Assembly: GCA_946699065.1 (NCBI GenBank)
Contig: CAMPDV010000262.1
Location: 310,001-374,000 of the forward strand
DNA: 64,000 nucleotides
Origin: Loxodes magnus
Lineage: Eukaryota; Ciliophora; Karyorelictea; Loxodida; Loxodidae
Direction of reading: 5' to 3'
In this document: positions 39,601 through 51,300 of the stretch, piece by piece
Position numbering within the stretch: the stretch's first letter is position 1
Layout: the number at the start of each line of letters is the position of its first letter
Program-made: the position numbers and the translations under genes
The notes under the pieces: model-generated
Databases searched by the model: none
The model's input: the letters and a program-made list of their open reading frames with translations, nothing else
Told to the model about the DNA's origin: nothing

Positions 39601-41422
39601 TCAATTTGTGTCTTAGTTTTCTTAACTATTTTTATAGCAATTATTCTCAATTTGTGTCTTAGTTTTCTTAACTATTTTTATAGCAATTATTCTCAATTTG
39701 TGTCTTAGTTTTCTTAACTATTTTTATAGCAATTATTCTCAATTTGTGTCTTAGTTTTCTTAACTATTTTTATAGCAATTATTCTCAATTTGTGTCTTAG
39801 TTTTCTTAACTATTTTTATAGCAATTATTCTCAATTTGTGTCTTAGTTTTCTTAACTATTTTTATAGCAATTATTCTCAATTTGTGTCTTAGTTTTCTTA
39901 ACTATTTTTATAGCAATTATTCTCAATTTGTGTCTTAGTTTTCTTAACTATTTTTATAGCAATTATTCTCAATTTGTGTCTTAGTTTTCTTAACTATTTT
40001 TATAGCAATTATTCTCAATTTGTGTCTTAGTTTTCTTAACTATTTTTATAGCAATTATTCTCAATTTGTGTCTTAGTCTTAGTTTTCTTAACTATTTTTA
40101 TAGCAATTATTCTCAATTTGTGTCTTAGTTTTCTTAACTATTTTTATAGCAATTTTTTATTCTCAATTTGTGTCTTAGTTTTCTTAACTATTTTTATAGC
40201 AATTATTCTCAATTTGTGTCTTAGTTTTCTTAACTATTTTTATAGCAATTATTCTCAATTTGTGTCTTAGTTTTCTTAACTATTTTTATAGCAATTATTC
40301 TCAATTTGTGTCTTAGTTTTCTTAACTATTTTTATAGCAATTATTCTCAATTTGTGTCTTAGTTTTCTTAACTATTTTTATAGCAATTATTCTCAATTTG
40401 TGTCTTAGTTTTCTTAACTATTTTTATAGCAATTATTCTCAATTTGTGTCTTAGTTTTCTTAACTATTTTTATAGCAATTATTCTCAATTTGTGTCTTAG
40501 TTTTCTTAACTATTTTTATAGCAATTATTCTCAATTTGTGTCTTAGTTTTCTTAACTATTTTTATAGCAATTATTCTCAATTTGTGTCTTAGTTTTCTTA
40601 ACTATTTTTATAGCAATTATTCTCAATTTGTGTCTTAGTTTTCTTAACTATTTTTATAGCAATTATTCTCAATTTGTGTCTTAGTTTTCTTAACTATTTT
40701 TATAGCAATTATTCTCAATTTGTGTCTTAGTTTTCTTAACTATTTTTATAGCAATTATTCTCAATTTGTGTCTTAGTTTTCTTAACTATTTTTATAGCAA
40801 TTATTCTCAATTTGTGTCTTAGTTTTCTTAACTATTTTTATAGCAATTATTCTCAATTTGTGTCTTAGTTTTCTTAACTATTTTTATAGCAATTATTCTC
40901 AATTTGTGTCTTAGTTTTCTTAACTATTTTTATAGCAATTATTCTCAATTTGTGTCTTAGTTTTCTTAACTATTTTTATAGCAATTATTCTCAATTTGTG
41001 TCTTAGTTTTCTTAACTATTTTTATAGCAATTATTCTCAATTTGTGTCTTAGTTTTCTTAACTATTTTTATAGCAATTATTCTCAATTTGTGTCTTAGTT
41101 TTCTTAACTATTTTTATAGCAATTATTCTCAATTTGTGTCTTAGTTTTCTTAACTATTTTTATAGCAATTATTCTCAATTTGTGTCTTAGTTTTCTTAAC
41201 TATTTTTATAGCAATTATTCTCAATTTGTGTCTTAGTTTTCTTAACTATTTTTATAGCAATTATTCTCAATTTGTGTCTTAGTTTTCTTAACTATTTTTA
41301 TAGCAATTATTCTCAATTTGTGTCTTAGTTTTCTTAACTATTTTTATAGCAATTATTCTCAATTTGTGTCTTAGTTTTCTTAACTATTTTTATAGCAATT
41401 ATTCTCAATTTGCGTCTTAGTT
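36617..41422 (+). repeat. 46-bp minisatellite, about 104 tandem copies
   Basis: The unit gtgtcttagttttcttaac + tatttttatagcaattattc + tcaattt repeats nearly perfectly over 4.8 kb. Four length variants were seen: a 6-bp loss near 37475, a 7-bp gain near 39467, a 6-bp gain near 40076 and a 4-bp gain near 40155. The first and last units carry edge mismatches (atgtctt; gcgtctt). In paralogous copy 1 only one diverged unit exists (about 23416-23470), so the array grew after the duplication. A length of 46 is not a multiple of 3, so reading through would cycle all three frames, each rich in hydrophobic residues. Confidence 0.95.
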
Positions 41423-42480
41423 GCATAATAAAAATATGAAGCTAAAATTATTTTATGGTATCATAGTTTTTGCTTTAGATATTAATTAAGAATATTAAAT
41501 CTCTTAAATAAACCAAATACATTTTAATTTTTGAATTATCAGCTTAAAACTATTAAAATATTTGTTAAATTGACAAATTCTATGATAAGCTATTAATATG
41601 ATTTATATAGGATATTTAGTAAGAATGCTTAGTTGAAAACCCTTAATAATTAAATTTTATAGATAAGTATTTATTATAATTATTAGCTTTGTTTTGTTTT
41701 AATAGCTTACATTCTATATAAGTTTTATAAAAGAATTATTATTTAAATATACGAGTGTGATAATTATAGATATACTTATCTATATTATTAAAAGATATTA
41801 TATCTTTAAATAAATTAATTATTAATAAATCATATTGCTTACTAAGAATAAAATATCAAGTATTTATAACTTATAATTATATTAACTAATTTCTTAATTA
41901 GATAATTATCTATTTTAAATAAATATTATTTATATTTTATATTCCTATTTTTAAACATAATCAATCATCAATTATATACATTTATTACATAAAAATAATT
42001 TAATTTTGCCAAAATAGCTTTTATTTTATATTTTTTTAGAATTAATTGAGAATAATATGAAAAATATTAATTTTTACTTTAATTTGAATAATTTAGTAAA
42101 ATGAAAAGTGACATCCTGTATTGAGAAGTTATGCTTCCTAAGTATGACATTCCTTACTCAGATTCTCCGTATAAAGCTTTAAATAAAAATATTTATTTAG
42201 TTAAGATTTACTTTATCATCTTTAATTAGTTATCACTTTCTATTTTCTCTTGATAAGACTTAAAATATTTTAAAGTTTTTTAAATATAGTATTTTTAATT
42301 ATATATTAATTGTTAATTGTAAAAATTTCTTTATTAGCATTAATAGTTCCATTTAAGTATAATAATCTAGCATCTATTTAATATCTAAATAATTTGTATT
42401 TAGTTAATGTATTTTCTATGTTCTAAGCTTTTTAATTAATTTATTCTTACTAAGTCTTAGATACTGAAACTAAATCAGAA
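41423..42480 (+). CDS. Membrane-protein gene copy 2, region after the minisatellite
   Basis: DNA similarity to copy 1 resumes (41440-42480 against about 23480-24450), with shared words such as tagtttttgctttagatattaatta and ttaaacataatcaatcatca. The reading is hydrophobic and rich in Ile, Asn and Tyr. Whether this part is coding or 3' flank is unclear. Confidence 0.35.
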
Positions 42481-43164
42481 AGAGTTATGCAAAATTAAAT
42501 AAAAGAAACAAGTAGAATTTTTAGATGGTCTTAGTTTAATATGAATATTAACAAATGGGTATCTATGTAAATACTAAAATATAAAAATATTTATAAACTA
42601 ACAGAAATAAACTTTTTTAGAAGTAATAAGTCATATACCTAAGTATATTTTTCATTAAAAAGAACCTCATTAGTCGCTATAATGAAGCTGCATTTTAATA
42701 TCTAGCCGCAGCAAATAAATCTGCTAATTAATTGATAAAACACAAAAATGTGACACATTAGACATTTTAAAATCCTTTGACGACTGTTTATTTTACCTAA
42801 AATGGAATATGTAAGGAAATTGGTACTATGAAGTGTATAAAAAAAAACATTAGTATTAAATAAAATTGATTCAATTATGAGATTCATATAAAGAAAATCT
42901 TTCTAAACTGAATCAAGGTTTTTTAATAAATTATGTATATAGATTTGGATTGCCTCTCTTTAAACTCATATGGCTCTAAGGTTTCTCAAATTCATTTACA
43001 AAATCAGAAAGGAAAGTTTGGTACAAAGTAATTCGACAATAAGAAGAATTTTTTTAAATAACTGAAAAGAAGGTTACTAGATCTATAATGATGTGATGAA
43101 TATGACTTAGTTTTATAAAATTTACTTAAGGGACCAAAAAATAAACAAAAATTTTATTATAATA
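42481..43164 (+). other. Possible small coding remnant, otherwise unrecognised
   Basis: About 42675-43140 is less AT-rich and reads as a soluble peptide in one plus frame (for example YLAAANKSANQLIKH, DLDCLSLNSYGSKVSQIH). No family was recognised and no second copy was found, so it is reported only as possible coding. Confidence 0.25.
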
Positions 43165-43600
43165 TAAAATGGATGTCTACCGCGTCAGACAAATTAGCAG
43201 GTAATCTGGTGCAGTGTATACTACTGTGTGAGTAATCTCGCACTAGATGCCACCACGGGGAAGAGTGGATAAGCTCCGTTGAGACAGACCTAACTTACCC
43301 CGAGGGTTCTCTCTTGCAGTATGAAAGTTTGACTGACGGGCCTTCTAATTACCGACTTAATAACTAATTCTTATTTGGACCTTATTCAAGAAGACTGAAG
43401 TATTTGACTCAAGATTTTAGAATAGATTTTAATAAGAAGATTCCCCATTTGGAGAAGCTTAAATGACTCGTCGGACCTCTAGAATTTTAGCAAGAAACAT
43501 GAGAACATTTTTCTTAATATTAAATATTAATATTGAAAGAGCTACGCGCCAATGAGGTTCTACGTGCTCTATAATCATTTTTATTTATTTATTTTATTTA
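43165..43600 (+). repeat. A-element copy 3, most complete
   Basis: GC-richest copy, with all boxes present, including tggtgcagtg, ccacggggaagagtgg, gacgggccttct, gattccccatttggag and the terminal ctacgtgctctataatc followed by (TTTA)n. It is probably the youngest copy, or the one closest to the family consensus. Confidence 0.7.
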
Positions 43601-43639
43601 TATTTAGCAAACATGTTAAAACTAAATAAAAGCTAGATT

Positions 43640-44175
43640 TTATAAAGATTCTATTCAAAAAATTAGCAAAATGATTCTAGCTATTATTTATACTAAATAA
43701 TTTAAAAACTTATCCTGGTTTCCAGAATAATATATTCCAAATTTAATAAGCATTATGTGAAATAAACTATTAGAATATATAAAATGGAACACAATCTTAC
43801 AGTTTTCGAAAGAAATTATAAGATTGTAATTTCCCTGATGATAACCCTAAATGTAGATGTTGAGAATACGACACATCTGATCAATTATAAAATGTATGCA
43901 TTATAAAAACTTAAGTGAATGATTTTAATAATAGGTTAGGAGACATTATATAAAAAGATTAATATTTTATGACTAGATAAATATTAATTAATTCCCAAGG
44001 AATTAATTAGAACATTTAGATTTTTAAATTAAAATTTTTATAGAATCTTGCTATCTTTCACAATTTACTTCTTGATTGTAATAAATGGAGAGGCAAAAGC
44101 AGAAGTCAAGTTAAATAATCTGAAGAAGGGAGAATACCGATTTGTTTTTTTAAGACTTTAAATATTTTTGATTGA
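43640..44175 (+). mobile_element. Possible LINE 3' fragment
   Basis: Near 43840 the plus strand encodes NPKCRCWEYDTSDQ then LQNVC, which resembles the cysteine finger at the C-terminus of LINE ORF2 proteins with the histidine lost. No reverse transcriptase motif precedes it. It directly follows an A-element. Confidence 0.3.
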
Positions 44176-45365
44176 AAGAAGCATCTCTTACAATTAAGAA
44201 GTCCTTAAACTCTTATAGTTAAAATTAATTAATAGTAACAAATAGACTCTCTATTGAGATAAATAACTTTTAATGAATTTAATCTTATATGAGATTTGAT
44301 TGATAATTGAACTTGATTTATAGATGCTATTTTTATTTAATCATATCAAATTTTATTAATATTACAATAATAAAATCAACTTTTAATAATATTTGTTATA
44401 TAATTTCAAAACGGAGTGAGATGCAATTAACTTTTATTTTTTATTGTCCTCTTTAATTATTTTAATAAGTATCCATTATTCCTATTATTTTGCGTTTATT
44501 AAGTTCATTTTATTTATTTTTAGTTCTATTAATAACACTTAAATTTATTTAAACTCATTCTTAATTAATTTACTTATATGAAAAAAATCAAGAAATAATA
44601 AAAATTTTAAATTCACCAATTTTTAGTTTTTATATGTAAAATATTTAGGTTAATTAATTTTTTATTTAAAACATTGAATATAAAATATTTTTTCTGATAT
44701 TTAGAAGCATTTAAATTATTTATTATATTTAATATATAGTAGATATTTAATAATTTATTTATAATACTATTAAATAAATAAAAAAATTATTTTAATATTT
44801 ATTAATTATTTTATAAATGCTTAATTGCTAGTTAAAACTTAGTAATCATTCTTATTTAAATTATACCATTTTGACTTTTAACACTAGCAAATAAAGCAGA
44901 TTTTATGTATAATTTACTATTTATTATCTATTTATCCTTAAATTTCTAGCTTTATCTACTTTTTAGCTAGAATTTTATGATTCTAAAGGATTAATAAAAA
45001 TAATAAAATATATTTAAATTAAGAATTTTAATTTTATTATTATTAAAAATAAGTTTTATTTATTAGTTATGCAAATATTGGATTATGCATTTATTTACTT
45101 TACTAAATTATTGTATTTATTTAATGAATAAAGCTATTTAAACTAAGATAAAAATTTATAAATAAATACTTTTATAAAAATTGCAAAACAGAAAAAAAAA
45201 TTTGAAAATTCCGATCTATAAAAAAAATGAAAGGAATACGCATGCATAAAAAAACGAAAATTAATAGAGAAAAGCGCTTTAAATTTGAATTAATTAATTT
45301 AATGAATATGGTTTAAATAAGTTTAAAAATTACCATTAAGTCTAAAAATTTTCATTTATTGATCC
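44176..45365. other. AT-rich intergenic DNA
   Basis: No motif was recognised between the LINE-like fragment and the MORN array. Confidence 0.45.
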
Positions 45366-45369
45366 TTCT

Positions 45370-48300
45370 TTTCCTTGTTTATTTTAAATCATTATGCAAG
45401 AATCCTTCATATAAATCTCTATATTTAAAGTAATATCTTCCTTTTCCATATAATATATTTTAGAATCAATCACCCTCATAAATTCTTCATTTACAAATTG
45501 TTCTTTTCCGTTTCCTTATCTTTATCCTTCATATCACTAACCTTCGTATATATCACCATTTTTAAATTAATATTTTCCTAATCCGTGTCATTTATTTTAG
45601 AATCAATCACCTTCATAAAAGTCTCCATTTATATACTGTTCTTTTCCTTTTCCCTATCTTTATCCTTCATATCACTAACCTTCGTATATATCTCCTCTTT
45701 TAGATTAATATTTTCCTTATCCGTGTCATTTATTTTAGAATCAATCACCTTCATAAAAGTCTCCATTTATATACTGTTCTTTTCCTTTTCCTTATTTATA
45801 TCCTTCTTATCACTAACCTTCGTATATATCACCATTTTTAAATTAAAATTTTCCTAATCCGTGTCATTTATTTTAGAATCAATCACCTTCATAAAAGTCT
45901 CCATTTATATACTGTTCTATTCCTTTTCCTTATTTATATCTTTCATATCACTAACCTTCGTATATATCACCATTTTTAAATTAAAATTTTCCTAATCCGT
46001 GTCATTTATTTTAGAATCAATCACCTTCATAAAAGTCTCCATTTATATACTGTTTTTTTCCTTTTCCTTATCTTTATCCTTCTTATCACTAACCTTCGTA
46101 TATATCACCATTTTTAAATTAAAATTTTCCTAATCCGTGTCATTTATTTTAGAATCAATCACCTTCATAAAAGTCTCCATTTATATACTGTTCTTTTCCT
46201 TTTCCTTATTTATATCCTTCTTATCACTAACCTTCGTATATATCACCATTTTTAAATTAATATTTTCCTTATCCGTGTCATTTATTTTAGAATCAATCAC
46301 CTTCATAAAAGTCTCCATTTGTATACTGTTCTATTCCTTTTCCTTATTTTTATCCTTCATATCACTAACCTTCGTATATATCACCATTTTTAAATTAAAA
46401 TTTTCCTAATCCGTGTCATTTATTTTAGAATCAATCACCTTCATAAAAGTCTCCATTTGTATACTGTTTTTTTCCTTTTCCTTATCTTTATCCTTCTTAT
46501 CACTAACCTTCGTATATATCACCATTTTTAAATTAAAATTTTCCTAATCCGTGTCATTTATTTTAGAATCAATCACCTTCATAAAAGTCTCCATTTATAT
46601 ACTGTTTTTTTCCTTTTCCTTATCTTTATCCTTCTTATCACTAACCTTCGTATATATCACCATTTTTAAATTAAAATTTTCCTAATCCGTGTCATTTATT
46701 TTAGAATCAATCACCTTCATAAAAGTCTCCATTTATATACTGTTCTTTTCCTTTTCCTTATTTATATCTTTCATATCACTAACCTTCGTATATATCACCA
46801 TTTTTAAATTAAAATTTTCCTTATCCGTGTCATTTATTTCAGAATCAATCACCTTCATAAAAGTCTCCATTTGTATACTGTTCTATTCCTTTTCCTTATT
46901 TATATCTTTCATATCACTAACCTTCGTATATATCACCATTTTTAAATTAAAATTTTCCTTATCCGTGTCATTTATTTCAGAATCAATCACCTTCATAAAA
47001 GTCTCCATTTGTATACTGTTCTATTCCTTTTCCTTATTTTTATCCTTCATATCACTAACCTTCGTATATATCTCCATTTTTAAATTAATATTTTCCTTAT
47101 CCGTGTCATTTATTTTAGAATCAATCACCTTCATAAAAGTCTCCATTTGTATACTGTTTTTTTCCTTTTCCTTATCTTTATCCTTCTTATCACTAACCTT
47201 CGTATATATCACCATTTTTAAATTAAAATTTTCCTAATCCGTGTCTTTTATTTTAGAATCAATCACCTTCATAAAAGTCTCCATTTATATACTGTTCTAT
47301 TCCTTTTCCTTATTTATATCCTTCATATCACTAACCTTCGTATATAGCTCCTCTTTTAAATTAATATTTTCCTTATCCGTGTCATTTATTTTAGAATCAA
47401 TCACCTTCATAAAAGTCTCCATTTATATACTGTTCTATTCCTTTTCCTTATTTTTATCCTTCATATCACTAACCTTCGTATATATCTCCACTTTTAAATT
47501 AATATTTTCCTAATCCGTGTCATTTATTTTAGAATCAATCACCTTCATAAAAGTCTCCATTTATATACTGTTCTTTTCCTTTTCCTTATTTATATCCTTC
47601 TTATCACTAACCTTCGTATATATCACCATTTTTAAATTAATATTTTCCTTATCCGTGTCATTTATTTTAGAATCAATCACCTTCATAAAAGTCTCCATTT
47701 ATATACTGTTCTTTTCCTTTTCCTTATCTTTATCCTTCTTATCACTAACCTTCGTATATATCACCATTTTTAAATTAAAATTTTCCTTATCCGTGTCATT
47801 TATTTTAGAATCAATCACCTTCATAAAAGTCTCCATTTGTATACTGTTCTATTCCTTTTCCTTATTTTCATCCTTCATATCACTAACCTTCGTATATATC
47901 TCCACTTTTAAATTAATATTTTCCTAATCCGTGTCATTTATTTTAGAATCAATCACCTTCATAAAAGTCTCCATTTATATACTGTTTTTTTCCTTTTCCT
48001 TATCTTTATCTTTCATATCACTAACCTTCGTATATATCACCATTTTTAAATTAAAATTTTCCTAATCCGTGTCATTTATTTTAGAATCAATCACCTTCAT
48101 AAAAGTCTCCATTTATATACTGTTCTTTTCCTTTTCCTTATTTTTATCTTTCATATCACTAACCTTCGTATATATCACCATTTTTAAATTAAAATTTTCC
48201 TAATCCGTGTCATTTATTTTAGAATCAATCACCTTCATAAAAGTCTCCATTTATATACTGTTCTTTTCCTTTTCCTTATTTATATCTTTCATATCACTAA

Positions 48301-51300
48301 CCTTCGTATATATCTCCTCTTTTAGATTAATATTTTCCTAATCCGTGTCATTTATTTTAGAATCAATCACCTTCATAAATATTTCAATTTATATAAATTT
48401 AAATACCTTTACCTTATCTTTATCCTTCTTATCACTAACCTTCGTATATATCTCCACTTTTAAATTAATATTTTCCTTATCCGTGTCATTTATTTTAGAA
48501 TCAATCACCTTCATAAAAGTCTCCATTTATATACTGTTCTTTTCCTTTTCCTTATTTTTATCTTTCATATCACTAACCTTCGTATATAGCTCCACTTTTC
48601 ACACAAAATTTACCTTATCCATGTTTTAAATTTTGGAATCAATCACCTTCATAAAAGTCTCCATTTTTTTTATATTCAATTACTTTATAATTATTTTCTA
48701 TTGTTTTTATTTGCATTATTATTTTATTTTCGTTTTTTTCTATAAATATACCATTTTTTAAAATTAAATTTTTATTTTTTTCTTCCTTATATAGCTATTA
48801 AAAGTCATCTTATTATTATATTTGCTAATTCTTTGTTTCATTTTTTTCAACAATTTTATTTTGATAATAAATTTTATTTGTTTATTTCAAAATCTAATTA
48901 GATTTTCCATTTTCAAGATTTTCTTTTATTTGTTTTATTTTTAAAGTTAGTTATTTTTTAATATTTATTTTATTTTATTTTATAATTTTTTTAACTTATT
49001 TTAATAGTTATAAATCTAAAAGCATATTTTAATGTTATTTATTATCAATTTCTATTTAAAGGTTTTTTATAGTTTTCATTATTTTTTTAAAATAGAATTC
49101 ATTTATATTTCTATTATTTATTTTTTGCTTTTGTTATTTTGTAATATAAAGTTACCATAAATTAATTTCTTTATATTCTTTTTCAATTACTGGAAATATG
49201 TCTTTTATTATATAAAATATTCACTAATATAATTCATTCTTCATCAAAAGCCAAATATTTTCTAGATCTTATTAACTTAACTTATAATTTATATCTTGTA
49301 TATTCTTAAATTTTTTATATTAAAACGACCATTATACTAACTTTTTATCTCATTTTCTTATAATTTATAAGTCTTATTGATCAGTTATTGTTTTTTAATT
49401 TAAAAGTTTATTAAAATTGTAGCTTACTTTGAATGCTTATTAATCATTCAATTCTATTAAAATACCTTTTCCATGTTTTTAACCGTTTATAAAGAATCCT
49501 TGAAATAATGTTTTTTCTTACTTATTAAATATTCTTCCATAACCATGTAATTTTTATTGTAAGTTTATTTCTCCCTCAAATATTTCTTATTCATTTATAT
49601 TAATTAAGTAAATTTAGTTGCTTTCTATAATAATCTTCGTCTTCATAATTTCAGTGAATCTGTCTATTAGTTTCTTAATCCTGTTGTCATTTATTAATAG
49701 TTAAGGAAACTATATGTTTTAATTTAAAATTTAGATATCTAAGCTCTTATTTAGATTTAATATTTATTAGGAGTATAGTATTTTATCATATTCATAATAA
49801 ACTCTTTCTATTGTTTTATTTTATAAGTTTATGAGAAGTCCATTTCCATTTTTTAATCCATTTATAAATTCTCCTTCATAATATATTTCATCATGCAAAA
49901 GTCTTCCTGCTCCTTCAAGTAATAATTATTAATTAAGTTATCCAATGTAAAGTTTTTACTGATAAGCAATTTAACTAGAGATAAAGTATTTAGTATATTG
50001 TTATGTATAAAGCTTTTATTACTATAGATATATCAAGTAGAAATATTAAGAATAATTAAATTCTATATCATCTAGTTTAAGATAAGGAATTTTCTCAATT
50101 TTATCCAAAGTTTGCAATGCATTTTTATATTTATGAGATAACTATACTGATTATGAGAGTTTAGAAGATTCTTATTTGGCATTTTATAATCTTCAAAGAT
50201 CAGACGATTAAGAGGACTATATTTTATTAGCATACTGAGACATATCAGAGAATAATTATTATAAAAAATCAGATTCTTATTATATACTTTGAGTTTTTGC
50301 TTTATTTTTACTCTCAAAATTATCATAAATGAAAACATTTGGGTTATGGCATAAATTTATCTTAAATTTTTAATAATCGATGATTTTATTTCTATAAATA
50401 TGTTATAATTATTTAAAATCACATCTCTATTCTTCATCTCATTAAAGCATCAGAAATAGAATTCATTATAAGAGTTCTTTACTTTAGTTAGGATAATATT
50501 CATCTATTAGCTGTCCTAACAAATGATATAATTCTTAGTTATCTTTTTCTTATTCATTTAATTTAAGATAATTTTGGTTTTTAAGAGTAATAACTTCAAG
50601 TAAAGTAATTCCTAAGGAAAATACATCTGATTTGTATAGATTTCTATTTTGATTGAATATTTATGGAGATTAATAACCTTCAGTATAGGCAGTGTAATTT
50701 TAATTTTAAAATAAGCTTTAAGGATCTGAGTAATCAAAATCTCCTACTTTTAAATTTTCTTGATTATCTACAAAAATGTTAGGAGGCTTGATATCTTGAT
50801 GTGAAATTTCTAAATGTTAAAGAAAGGCAAATGCTTCTATAAGAAATAATATGTTTTTAAGAATTCAATCGTACTCAAAATTTTATCCGTTTCTATTTTT
50901 AATGAGTTTATCTAAGGATTTTTTTTCACAATATTACATTTCTATCCAATATGAATTCTTTTATGAAATATCATAGTTATAAATTTGAACACAATATTAA
51001 ATATATGGCTCATTAGAATTTCATAACTTTTATATAATTTATTCAATTCTTTTATGATTTCTAGTTGTTTTCATAAATTTTATAATTCTAACTTCTTTTT
51101 ATTGGTTTAATGCTTTTAAAATATTTACTTTATTTGTTTCATATAAATTTTCCATTAATACATAGCCTGGTAATTTATGTTGATATGCTCTCAAAATGTC
51201 TTGATCTCTATGTTGATTAAAATAAACTTCTGTAATATTATTTGATGAAATTTTTAAAGAAATTCTATATTCATATTAACGAAACTATACTACAATTTAT

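Noticed and set aside
36617-41422. CRISPR array
   Set aside because: The 46-bp units abut directly with no variable spacers, and the DNA is eukaryotic; it is a minisatellite.
47021-47215. Minus-strand Lys-rich open frame inside the MORN array
   Set aside because: Wrong frame of the MORN-encoding strand; it lacks TGA only because the Trp codons fall out of phase.
45585-48629. Chain of hydrophobic plus-strand open frames (SFILESITFIK type) over the MORN array
   Set aside because: They are antisense shadows of the minus-strand MORN repeats; the minus strand carries the family consensus.
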